DNA of 12,326 nt, taken from assembly GCA_015259305.1 (NCBI GenBank), contig JABZGO010000032.1:1-12326 (forward strand). Direction: 5' to 3'. The position numbers and the translations under genes are program-made. The stretch's first letter is position 1, and the number at the start of each line of letters is the position of its first letter. The DNA comes from Alloprevotella tannerae (GTDB taxonomy: Bacteria > Bacteroidota > Bacteroidia > Bacteroidales > Bacteroidaceae). Below, in pieces: positions 1 through 7,548 of this stretch. The notes under the pieces were generated by a model that did not search any database, was not told the origin of the DNA, and saw only the letters and a program-made list of their open reading frames with translations.

Positions 1-3000
1 CGCATCGCCTGCTGATAAGCCGTCTCGCCCGTATTATCGAAGAGCGCCGGCAGCGCGGAAGCTGCGTACCACGTGGGATTGGAACTGATTTCAACCGTCA
101 GGCGCTTGTCGGCCGCTTGCGGTGACTTGCTCCACAGCGAATCGATGGGCAGCGTCATCGTACCGGCTTTCGTCATTGAGAAAGGCAAGGTACGCGTCAC
201 TTCTTCGCGATCGCTGAGTACGGGGAGGTATTGCTGCTCGCCGTCGCTAAACTTCGCGCCGATAGCTTCCATCCGCACGGTCAGGACGGGAGCTTTGGTC
301 GTCACGTCGTAAGGAAAAGTAATCGTCATTTCCTTTTCAAAGTCGAACATAACTTCATATTGTCGAACGATTTCACCACTGCGGGCGTCGGTTAATGTGC
401 ATCGCACGACACCTTCTGCATGCTGCGGAAGCAGATTACGAAGCGTAGCACTCAGCACGGCGTGGTCGCCTTGACGAACAAAGCGCGGGAGGTTGGACTG
501 CAGCATAAAGTCTTTCACGGCCACGATGGTCGTATCCATACGCCCGTTGTCCATCTCTGCATCGTGAGCTAAGGAGAGGAAACGCCAGCGCGTGAGACTC
601 TCGGGCAAGGTGAAGCTCAACGAAACTTCGCCCTTGGCGTCGGTGCGCAAAGCCGGATGGAAGAAAGCTGTTTCATTAAAATTCTTTCTCACACTATTGG
701 TGGGTTTTGCTGCGGAGTTTTCTTTCTTGGAGCTTGCCTTTGCAACCGAAAAACCGCGAACAACAACTTCTTTCAACATCGTTGAGGACTTTTCAGACGA
801 CTCTAAATCCACAGAATCCTCGAGTGACATTGGCGAAGCCTGAAGAGAAAGCTCTGAATTTTCCGACTTTCGCGAACTATAAAGCATTATTCGACGCCTT
901 GGATTGTAGTAAGGCTCATAAGAATCGTCTCTGTACAAATCAACTTCTTCTAATACGTTGATTAAATCGTTTTCCCAGTCGGAGAAACTCAAACTCTTCT
1001 CGTCTTTTAAGTCGATATCGGCGCTCCAAGATAAGGAGCTGATGCTGTTACGAGGACTAAAAATACTCGTATATGAGCTTCTGCGGTTGAAATAGACAGA
1101 CTTGGAAAGATTAAAGTAGGAAATATCGTCGAGCGAAGCGTCGTAAAGCGTCGCCAAAACAGAACTCGGCACCGGCCGGCCGTCAGGACGCGTCACGCGA
1201 AGGCGCCATTCTTCTTTTTGTCCCGGCTTTAGGCGGTCGCGGAAGCTACTCCAGCGCATCAAAAGGCGCTTGTCGGGTTGCGGCCGCTCGACTTTAAAGA
1301 AATCCGATTCGACTTTGCCGTCGCTATACAAGATTACGGTGAACGTAGCTCCATCTCCGTAAGCATCTTTATAGGCAAAGGGGAGGTGAACAATGGAACT
1401 ATCGAGCGCGAAATAGCGCTTTTCGATGATGGTATCAGGCGTGGAGGTCAGGCAATAAAGCGTGGCACGGCGCACACCCGTTCCTACGTAAAGATCAACG
1501 CGAGATTTGTCGTCGGGAGTGGCGTTGTAGGCCCACAGCATCTCATTTGAGGGCGACTTTTTATCGTTGGTGGAGAACAAAAGCAAGTGTTTGTAAATTG
1601 TATCCGCACCCTCGACAAACGTCTCCACGATATATTTTCCGGATTTCAAGCCGGCGAACGCGGCAGGTTTGAATGCCTTCTCCGTGTATAAAGTATCCTG
1701 CGCCACAATCTTGCCGCCGATCTTCGAGCCATCGTCTAAGCGCACGATATATCGGCCTGAAGCGAGCGAAATCTTGTTTCCGTAGCCCAAACGATGCACT
1801 CTAATCTCCGGCAGTCGCTCTTTGCAGCTGATAGAAGGCCAACTTGCTTCCGTCCGGTAGCGCTTTGTGCCGGCCGAAATATAGGTTTGATCTGAGCGCG
1901 TCTCGCCATCGGGCGCCACAATCGAAGCTGAGACCGACACAGTCAAGGTCGACATCGCCAGCGAATTGATTGGGGCTTCCTGAACCTCGTCTGCATCATC
2001 ATCAAGCCCAGATTCGTCAGACATAAACACGTCCTCGTCGCCCGAAACTACGGAATCGCCCACGCAATCCTCATCCTCCAGATAGGCAATATCAACATCG
2101 TCCTCTTCGTCCGCATTCTTGTGCGGCGGCGGCAGGAGTTTAACGGCGATGGAGAAGTTTCCCTCGTCGTCCGTCTCGGTTGTGCCTTCCGTAGTCTTTT
2201 TCTGATCCGAATAATACCCATTCAGCGCGACCGTATAATTGACTTTCGATTTCCGAAGCGGCACGCCGGAATACGTAGTTGCCTTTCCGGTGAATTTAAC
2301 TTCGTCTCCAATCTGATAATCTTCCTTTGGCGCGTCCAGTTTAACCTCGAAAGTAGGGCGTTTATACTCTTCTACGTGGAAGGAAGTACCGCCTCGCCAT
2401 TTGTTGTACACAGCTTGGATCGAGAAAGTTCCGGGCAGGCACACTTCCGGCAAGGTAAAAGTTCCTCCCGCCGCGCCCAGCTCGTCCGTCTTCAAGCGTA
2501 GCGAATCGACTATCCGACCATTGGCGTCGTACAACTTGAAAAGGAAGGGCAAACCTGCCTCTACGCCGATCGAATCTCCATTTTGCGTATAAGCCGTAAG
2601 GCCAAACTGCACCTTTTGGCCCGGTCTATAAATACCGCGGTCCGTATAGACGCGCACTTCATACTGTTTTCTTAGTCTCGGTGTCCTGGAAAAATACCCA
2701 CCAGAGTAGTTTAAATCGGGTGAAAAGGCGTCATTGCCTACGGTCAAACAAGAATAATTGCCATATTCGCGTCGAGGTAGCTCAAAGAAGTAGCCCGTTT
2801 GATCCGGCTTAGCCGTAGTCGTGAGTTTGTAAGTATAATTATCTCTATCCAAACTATAGGTTTTGAGCGTCCCGCCTCGTAACGGTGCGCCCGTTTTTCT
2901 ATCTATCGCGATGGCGCCGACCCTCCCATTGGCTGCACTAAGGCAAATCGAAGCCACGCGCGACACATACAGCGGCATAATGTCATCCTCTAATTGCAAC

Positions 3001-4166
3001 AAGTAAATGCCCGGTTCGTCGAGCTTAAAGAAGAGCGAATCTTTATAGCTAGTATAAGACACATCGTGTCTCAATGGTTTGGTAAGCGTCTGCAAGAGTT
3101 GCCCGGTCTCAACTATTTTAAGGAATTCCTCCCGTCCTTTGCCTCGAAACAACTGATCTGTCGTCAAGTTCGTACGATATACTTTCACTTCCGCTTGCTT
3201 CAAATTGCCCGAACGTATGTTTAGGCGAATTTCCTCTCCCGGATAAAAGGCCTCTTTTTCCGTACTCATCGTTACAAACGCGCGATTTTTACGAATCAAG
3301 AAGTTGCTTAATTCTCCCGAAAACTCACTTTTTCCATATCGCGTCAAGCCCTCCTTCGCCAAATTGATGAGCGTCGTCAAGTCTCTCTCATATTCATCTG
3401 TGGTAGGCGCATTGATGATGGCGATGTACGTAAGTACGTTCAAGGGCAAATCGCGAAATTCCTCTTTCACTCGCATCAGCGTTGCATAGCGGGCGCTTCT
3501 AAGCGCATTATCGTTGGGATAAGGCGCCGCCTTTATACTATCGAGCGTAGCGAGCAGGGCTGCGTTTCGATTACCTTGCTGCCGATAATAACGAATCACC
3601 TGATGGCGCAGATTAGCTCTGGCCTCCGTAGAGCGATAAGCCTGCTTCCAGGCTCCGTCGACCATAAAGACGCTGAGCAAGTCGTGATTATAATACTTAC
3701 TGTCCTCTTTTATATCAAACAGCGCTTGATAATCCTTCGTCGTGGCCCGTGCGAGCAGCGCCGGATCTTGCATCGCCTTTCTAAGGAGCGCTACGCCGCG
3801 CTTGAAGTGAAGCGTATCGTAGTCGTGCATCGAATATAAGCGCCCCAAAAGCGCCTGCAAGATGACGAGCGACGAAGGATTTTTCGTTTTCTTCATCGCC
3901 GCCTCCAAGCGCTCCACTTCCGGTAGCAGAGAGTCGGGGGATATTTCTTCTTGCACTTGCAGCGTGAAGATCATGGAGCGGATCAGCTGCCCGTCGTTCT
4001 TTTCATTCGCAGCTTTGCGCCTGATCTTTTGTAAAATGGATAAGGCTGTTTTAGGCTTATCATCGTCAAAAGCATCCTCGTATTTGCTCCACAATTTTTC
4101 GTACGATTGTGCAGCTGCGCTAAGCGCGATAAATAGCCCAACGCATAGTAATAGGCACCTCTTCAT
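1..4166 (-). CDS. Alpha-2-macroglobulin family protein (MG2 / A2M domains), 3' end outside window
   Basis: One open frame of 1388 codons runs from ATG at 4166 past the window edge; I read every in-frame triplet and found no stop or frameshift. Residues 1-19 form a signal peptide (MKRCLLLCVGLFIALSAAA, then Q20) without a proper lipobox. Residues ~20-290 look helical. A macroglobulin-like segment has YPGEE at 308-312. A short repeat-like segment resembling a carboxypeptidase regulatory domain has DRKTGAPL at 422-429. The MG2 domain has YTDRGIYRPGQK at 507-518. An acidic insert covers ~686-730. A Ser/Tyr/Arg-rich linker covers ~1030-1155. The A2M domain core starts NFNETAFFHP at 1162, with LPESLTRW at 1187-1194. 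Any thioester lies outside. Family members are large envelope proteins thought to trap or resist proteases; that role here is inference. The start is fixed by the signal peptide and an in-frame stop just upstream. The leader is A/T-rich and lacks a Shine-Dalgarno sequence. It lies beyond a terminator from the Sus genes, so co-transcription is unlikely. Confidence 0.93.
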   Translation of the reverse strand, partial: MKRCLLLCVGLFIALSAAAQSYEKLWSKYEDAFDDDKPKTALSILQKIRRKAANEKNDGQLIRSMIFTLQVQEEISPDSLLPEVERLEAAMKKTKNPSSLVILQALLGRLYSMHDYDTLHFKRGVALLRKAMQDPALLARATTKDYQALFDIKEDSKYYNHDLLSVFMVDGAWKQAYRSTEARANLRHQVIRYYRQQGNRNAALLATLDSIKAAPYPNDNALRSARYATLMRVKEEFRDLPLNVLTYIAIINAPTTDEYERDLTTLINLAKEGLTRYGKSEFSGELSNFLIRKNRAFVTMSTEKEAFYPGEEIRLNIRSGNLKQAEVKVYRTNLTTDQLFRGKGREEFLKIVETGQLLQTLTKPLRHDVSYTSYKDSLFFKLDEPGIYLLQLEDDIMPLYVSRVASICLSAANGRVGAIAIDRKTGAPLRGGTLKTYSLDRDNYTYKLTTTAKPDQTGYFFELPRREYGNYSCLTVGNDAFSPDLNYSGGYFSRTPRLRKQYEVRVYTDRGIYRPGQKVQFGLTAYTQNGDSIGVEAGLPFLFKLYDANGRIVDSLRLKTDELGAAGGTFTLPEVCLPGTFSIQAVYNKWRGGTSFHVEEYKRPTFEVKLDAPKEDYQIGDEVKFTGKATTYSGVPLRKSKVNYTVALNGYYSDQKKTTEGTTETDDEGNFSIAVKLLPPPHKNADEEDDVDIAYLEDEDCVGDSVVSGDEDVFMSDESGLDDDADEVQEAPINSLAMSTLTVSVSASIVAPDGETRSDQTYISAGTKRYRTEASWPSISCKERLPEIRVHRLGYGNKISLASGRYIVRLDDGSKIGGKIVAQDTLYTEKAFKPAAFAGLKSGKYIVETFVEGADTIYKHLLLFSTNDKKSPSNEMLWAYNATPDDKSRVDLYVGTGVRRATLYCLTSTPDTIIEKRYFALDSSIVHLPFAYKDAYGDGATFTVILYSDGKVESDFFKVERPQPDKRLLMRWSSFRDRLKPGQKEEWRLRVTRPDGRPVPSSVLATLYDASLDDISYFNLSKSVYFNRRSSYTSIFSPRNSISSLSWSADIDLKDEKSLSFSDWENDLINVLEEVDLYRDDSYEPYYNPRRRIMLYSSRKSENSELSLQASPMSLEDSVDLESSEKSSTMLKEVVVRGFSVAKASSKKENSAAKPTNSVRKNFNETAFFHPALRTDAKGEVSLSFTLPESLTRWRFLSLAHDAEMDNGRMDTTIVAVKDFMLQSNLPRFVRQGDHAVLSATLRNLLPQHAEGVVRCTLTDARSGEIVRQYEVMFDFEKEMTITFPYDVTTKAPVLTVRMEAIGAKFSDGEQQYLPVLSDREEVTRTLPFSMTKAGTMTLPIDSLWSKSPQAADKRLTVEISSNPTWYAASALPALFDNTGETAYQQAM

Positions 4167-4370
4167 ATTGATAATGGTTTTATTCTTGCCAACAAAGGTG
4201 CATACATTTTTTTACATTCACCCGACCACGTCCTATAATTTTAGCTAAAGTGTAGTAAAAATCGACAAGATGGACACATATTGACTTCTGCAATCCTTAC
4301 TTTCCAGACAACAGAGGGGCTTTTGCTGATTATTTGAGTACACTCGTCGCAGACGAAGGTGCATCGCCGA
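4167..4370. other. Intergenic leader/promoter region of the A2M gene
   Basis: No gene is supported here. It is the 5' flank of the A2M-family gene, A/T-rich near the start codon, with a run of seven T on the plus strand (4207-4213). A 10-bp palindrome TTTAGCTAAA lies at 4240-4249. The promoter is presumably here or in the repeat cluster beyond. The best match to the Bacteroidales -7 consensus TAnnTTTG is CACCTTTG (minus strand, 4200-4193), with one mismatch and no convincing -33 TTG partner, so I do not call a promoter. Confidence 0.5.
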
Positions 4371-4453
4371 ATGGTTTGCTGGCAGCAAACCATCGTTTGC
4401 CCCCACCATACCATCGTTTGCTCCCACCAAACGGTGGTTTGCCGGCAGCAAAC
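4371..4453. repeat. 21-bp-period tandem, partly palindromic repeat cluster
   Basis: On the plus strand three units of exactly 21 bp follow each other: 4379-4399, 4400-4420 and 4421-4441. Each ends in CGTTTG or GGTTTG. A partial unit precedes (4371-4378, ATGGTTTG) and another follows (4442-4453, CCGGCAGCAAAC). The first junction forms a perfect palindrome of 11-bp arms around one base: 4371-4381 (ATGGTTTGCTG), centre 4382, 4383-4393. The last junction (4437-4453) repeats the GTTTGC/GCAAAC symmetry, and CACCAAACGGTG lies between. The units differ at several positions, so this is an aged or functionally constrained array. It lies between the operon terminator and the A2M gene. It could be an interspersed intergenic repeat, a multi-site protein-binding region, or a decayed simple repeat; the sequence does not decide. 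Confidence 0.8.
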
Positions 4454-4488
4454 GAAAGACGTATGAGGCCCTGAGAAGCTGCGAAACG

Positions 4489-4522
4489 AAAAAGCGGGCG
4501 GAAACTTCACATTTCCACCCGC
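4489..4522 (-). terminator. Rho-independent terminator of the sus operon
   Basis: In the minus-strand transcript an 11-bp stem (4522-4512, GCGGGTGGAAA, pairing with 4504-4494, TTTCCGCCCGC, with one G-T pair) encloses a 7-base loop (4511-4505). It is followed directly by five U (4493-4489). It begins 19 nt after the amylase stop codon. Position and orientation fit termination of the susC-to-amylase transcript. Because of the A-run on the other side of the stem (4525-4530), weak action in the opposite direction is possible, but there is no plus-strand gene to need it. Confidence 0.88.
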
Positions 4523-4541
4523 TCAAAAAAGATGTGCTGAT

Positions 4542-6032
4542 TCAAAGACAGACTTTCCGCACTGTATCGCCCGCTTGGATGACGTATGTGCCACTGGGAA
4601 GCGTCGTTGTATAAGCGTTAGTCGTTGTGCTTACAAACTTTTGGCCCGAAAGGTGCGAAATGCTCCCCGCTACGGGGCTTGCTGCTGCAATAGAAACCGA
4701 ACGGCCGCTAACCTTAATCAGCGGTGCGCCGGAAATGGTGGGAACGGAGGCTACATTATCACTGAGATAATAAGCCCATCCCTTGCCGGAAGCAGCCAAT
4801 TGATAGCCCTCGGGGACGCTCGTCGGGGCTTGCTCGCCGATGCGGCAGATCAGCGTACCCTTATCGCCTTGCGCGTGAGCCTCATAGTAACGATCGTGAA
4901 CCGTCACTTCGACATCGCTCTCATTCGTCAAGCCGGCCGCATGGCGGGCTGCAATCTGGGAGTGGATGGCTTTGCCATACTGCGTCCAATGCTTCCAGAA
5001 GACGCACGGAATGCCGGGCGAAGAGAAGAGAAATGCGTAGGCCTGCGCCACATTTCCCGTGAAGCGGTTGTCATCGCGATCCGTATCATGATTATCTACG
5101 AACGTAACCGCGTAAGCGCGGGTAGACTTGTGATGAATCAAGCCGGCGGGGCGCCAGGTCTTGCCGTCCTCCTGCCAAGCCATCTTGCTAAAATCGGCTT
5201 TTGCGAGTCCGTTGTTAAGGGCCGCATACTTCATAGGGAAATCAAAGGCCGTCGAGTTGTAACCCGTAGCTTCGATCCAGGCTTTACATTTATCGTAAGA
5301 GCCATCCCAATACTCGCCTACGGAGAGATAAGGCTGCGAAGCCGCATTATAACTGCCGACATAGCGACCGGCGAAGCCCTTAACGAAGTCGTAGCGCCAC
5401 GAATCGTAGCCAAAATCGGCCTTGAGCCATTTGAGGTAAGCCTCGACATCTTGCTGAACAAAGGGGTTCGTGTGGTCGAGATCGCGCGCGCCGCCCCAGT
5501 TTTCGCCCGTATCAGCTGCACCCGTAGCCTTGCCGCGCCAATCGCCCGCATTGGGATCGGTGTTCATCTCGTCCGTATTGCAGATGTGCTCAGCCGTGAG
5601 TTGGAAGCGGCCGAAAGTGCCAAAGTTGTCCTCAGAAAAATTGCCCCAGCCGGTGTAGCCGGCTCGATGATTGATGACGATGTCTGCGATCACGTGGACG
5701 CCGGCTTGGCGGAAAGCAGTCGTCAGCCGTTTCAAGTCGGCCGGACTTCCCCAGCAGGATTGCTGATTGCTCCACTGCTGCGGATGGTAGCCGACATTGA
5801 GGCCGCCGGTCTTGTTGTCGCCTTCGCCGGTAGCAGAGGGCGGCAACCAAATCATTGTGAAACTTTTGCTAATATCGCTCACTTCGGGCAGCAATTGCGT
5901 CCAGCCCGTGAGGCTTTGCGAATTCCAATAAAAGCCCTGCAACATAATGTCCTGCGAATGGCGGGGCACTTGGGCATACAAGACGCCTGCGCCTAAGAAA
6001 AGGGCGAAGACGGAAGAAAATATGCGTTTCAT
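4542..6032 (-). CDS. Secreted GH13 alpha-amylase with probable T9SS C-terminal sorting domain
   Basis: This 496-residue protein should hydrolyse internal alpha-1,4 bonds of starch. The signal peptide is residues 1-20 (ends GVLYA, then Q21), with no lipobox. The (beta/alpha)8 barrel covers about 25-345. Conserved regions are DIVINHR (117-123), DLDH (184-187), GYDSWRYDF with nucleophile D215 (208-216), VGEYW with acid/base E240 (238-242) and FVDNHD with D316 (311-316). The pattern resembles the plant/archaeal-type amylases (GH13_6 and relatives). Domain C follows to about 425. Residues ~431-496 look like a T9SS type A sorting domain: an SGQ turn (462-464), LPSGTYVI (478-485), then a short basic end (VRKVCL). 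It takes the place of susG, but SusG is a longer lipoprotein with an inserted CBM58; both features are missing here. A structured 100-nt gap separates it from susF, and a terminator follows 19 nt after the stop. All catalytic residues are present, so activity is expected. Confidence 0.95.
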   Translation of the reverse strand: MKRIFSSVFALFLGAGVLYAQVPRHSQDIMLQGFYWNSQSLTGWTQLLPEVSDISKSFTMIWLPPSATGEGDNKTGGLNVGYHPQQWSNQQSCWGSPADLKRLTTAFRQAGVHVIADIVINHRAGYTGWGNFSEDNFGTFGRFQLTAEHICNTDEMNTDPNAGDWRGKATGAADTGENWGGARDLDHTNPFVQQDVEAYLKWLKADFGYDSWRYDFVKGFAGRYVGSYNAASQPYLSVGEYWDGSYDKCKAWIEATGYNSTAFDFPMKYAALNNGLAKADFSKMAWQEDGKTWRPAGLIHHKSTRAYAVTFVDNHDTDRDDNRFTGNVAQAYAFLFSSPGIPCVFWKHWTQYGKAIHSQIAARHAAGLTNESDVEVTVHDRYYEAHAQGDKGTLICRIGEQAPTSVPEGYQLAASGKGWAYYLSDNVASVPTISGAPLIKVSGRSVSIAAASPVAGSISHLSGQKFVSTTTNAYTTTLPSGTYVIQAGDTVRKVCL

Positions 6033-6050
6033 ATCTATACAAAATAAACA

Positions 6051-6115
6051 ATCACGAATGCGCAGTCGGCCCTAAAGGGCTTCCGATAAGACGGAGCGAC
6101 TGCCACATTCGTGAT
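6051..6115 (-). promoter_or_regulatory. Structured intercistronic RNA element (three-way junction) before the amylase gene
   Basis: A long inverted repeat closes the element: 6051-6068 (ATCACGAATGCGCAGTCG) pairs with 6097-6115. That gives 18 pairs, one of them G-U in the minus-strand RNA, with one bulged base. The enclosed stretch folds into two hairpins: GCCC/GGGC at 6069-6072/6077-6080 with a 4-base loop, and TCCG/CGGA at 6082-6085/6092-6095 with a 6-base loop. Only two bases of the 28-base interior fall outside these hairpins. It lies between the susF stop and the amylase start and ends 18 nt before the ATG. The following leader is U-rich but interrupted (TGTTTATTTTG), so it is not a clean terminator. 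Possible roles are mRNA segment stabilisation, attenuation or translation control; it might also be a small mobile repeat. Confidence 0.75.
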
Positions 6116-6132
6116 GCCTGCGTAAAATTATA

Positions 6133-7530
6133 TTATTGTATGCGACCTGTATTGTCGGAGAAGTTCAGATATACACGCTCGCCGGCATTTGCAGAAACGC
6201 GCGTTTGGTCGCCACCCGTTCCGCGATATTCGATTTTACCGCCAAGGATGATGAACTCCATCTTCCACCAGTCGATCGTAGACTTCGGTTGCACGTGGAT
6301 GCGCACTTCGCCTGCGGCAGAGAGCGCGGGAGAAACAAACTCGCCCGTGCGGGTTGTCGGTATGGTGAAGCGGTTGGCTGCCACTGCGCCTGTCCAGCCG
6401 CCAACCGTGTTGCCGATGAGGTAAACCTCGGGGCGGAAGACTTCGACAGCCTTGGTGTCGGCATTGACGTAGATCAAATACCAGCCGGCTGCGCCAAACT
6501 TGAGGTTGCCTCCATCAACGTGAACACCGGAAGCCGCATTGTCGCCTGCTACAACGCCGGGGAAATCATTGCCCCAACCTGCTTGCGGTGCAAACTTGAT
6601 CTGCTCGCCTGCATCGGCGTAGATGATCTTCCAATATTCGTCGCTCTGACCGTTGACGGGGATGAGCTTGGACCAATCGGAAGGAGCTGCGCCCCAATTA
6701 TAATGACTGCCGGTCATATACAATTCAGAAATCAAACCCTTGACGGTATAGCGGAAGTTGACTGCGTCGAAGGTAACGACATACTTGCCGGCCTTCTCCA
6801 AAAGCATCGTCTGCGGATTGTTCCACACGACAAAGTCTTCTGTAGCCGTGCTACCATTGGTCGCACATCCGAGCGACTGATCGATATCCTGATCATCGAC
6901 AGCTTTCTGCCCGAAGATGCGCCAGTAACAATTGTCGGCGGTAACGGTAATCGTAGCCTCGTAGATGCCATTGCCCTTGTCGTCCATCTTTACAGCTTGG
7001 TTATACTTCCAATTGTTGAAGTCGCCAAGCAGGTAATAATTGGCCTCGCGTGCCGGTGTGGCTGCGGGCGTGTAATTGACTTGGATGTCGTTGGTTTGTA
7101 CGACAAGCGCCTGCCCCACTTTATCCTTAGCGGCAGCATTCATACGCATCGTAAGCGTGCGCTGAACAGCGGCCTTGCTATTAAAGGCTACCTGAGCGAC
7201 AGAGTCGAGGGCGGCCTTGGTCACGTAGATATTCTTTTCCTTGGAGAAGAAGGGAACTTCGTAAGTGCCGTTGACGATGAGCTTTTCAAAGACCACATCG
7301 GTCAAAGCTTGATCGTTGGCGCCGAGATATACCGCCACGTTGAGCGTATCGCCGGCTTGGTCCTTGACGATATCCTTATCTGTGCCGTTGCCCAATTGAG
7401 CTGTGACGGCAGCAATGGCACCTTGCTGCGCGTTGGATTGCGGTTGAGCCCAGTCTTTGAAATCTTCGTTGCAAGCAGAGAAGATTCCGGCCGACAAGAG
7501 CAAACCTACCATCAAAAATATATGCTTCAT
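6133..7530 (-). CDS. susF: SusF-like starch-binding outer-membrane lipoprotein
   Basis: The protein has 465 residues and a lipoprotein signal peptide ending at C20 (GIFSAC), followed by N-E-D, acidic residues typical of Bacteroidota surface lipoproteins. After an Ig-like N-terminal domain (~25-155) come three starch-binding-type modules. They begin at YYLLGDFNNWK (165-175), LYMTGSHYNW (270-279) and VYLIGNTVGGW (369-379). The last contains GEFVSPALSAAGEVRI (396-411) and IDWW (419-422), shared with SusE. Three modules match the known architecture of B. thetaiotaomicron SusF, which binds starch at the cell surface without catalysis. It sits 77 nt downstream of susE and 100 nt upstream of the amylase; both gaps carry strong inverted repeats. 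Overall sequence is diverged from the type protein, so exact ligand specificity is inferred from context. Confidence 0.87.
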   Translation of the reverse strand: MKHIFLMVGLLLSAGIFSACNEDFKDWAQPQSNAQQGAIAAVTAQLGNGTDKDIVKDQAGDTLNVAVYLGANDQALTDVVFEKLIVNGTYEVPFFSKEKNIYVTKAALDSVAQVAFNSKAAVQRTLTMRMNAAAKDKVGQALVVQTNDIQVNYTPAATPAREANYYLLGDFNNWKYNQAVKMDDKGNGIYEATITVTADNCYWRIFGQKAVDDQDIDQSLGCATNGSTATEDFVVWNNPQTMLLEKAGKYVVTFDAVNFRYTVKGLISELYMTGSHYNWGAAPSDWSKLIPVNGQSDEYWKIIYADAGEQIKFAPQAGWGNDFPGVVAGDNAASGVHVDGGNLKFGAAGWYLIYVNADTKAVEVFRPEVYLIGNTVGGWTGAVAANRFTIPTTRTGEFVSPALSAAGEVRIHVQPKSTIDWWKMEFIILGGKIEYRGTGGDQTRVSANAGERVYLNFSDNTGRIQ

Positions 7531-7548
7531 CTTGTGTTATTTTATGTA

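Noticed and set aside
1..4166. Frameshift or stop in the A2M-family gene, suggested by many small overlapping frames
   Set aside because: Reading all in-frame triplets gives one continuous frame with MG2 and A2M motifs in the same phase. The frame simply has no stop inside the window.
4193..4200. Bacteroidales -7 promoter element before the A2M gene
   Set aside because: CACCTTTG has one mismatch to TAnnTTTG and no fitting -33 TTG; too weak to annotate.
4240..4249. Palindrome TTTAGCTAAA as an operator
   Set aside because: A single 10-bp A/T-rich palindrome is easily expected by chance, with no second copy or known regulator site.
4371..4453. CRISPR array
   Set aside because: The 21-bp units abut without unique spacers, and no cas genes are present.
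4241..4526. Two overlapping minus-strand open frames in the intergenic region
   Set aside because: Their coding sequence is the 21-bp repeat cluster and terminator stem. The repetitive peptide (QTMVWW-like units) merely follows the DNA period, and there is no sign of a real gene.
4575..5996. Long plus-strand open frame (473 codons) opposite the amylase
   Set aside because: It is antisense to an amylase with a complete catalytic set. The translation shows no recognisable domain, and long antisense frames are expected at this base composition.
6033..6115. Internal terminator before the amylase gene
   Set aside because: The stem is strong, but the following sequence TGTTTATTTTG is an interrupted T-tract and the next gene clearly belongs to the locus. 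Partial attenuation remains possible.
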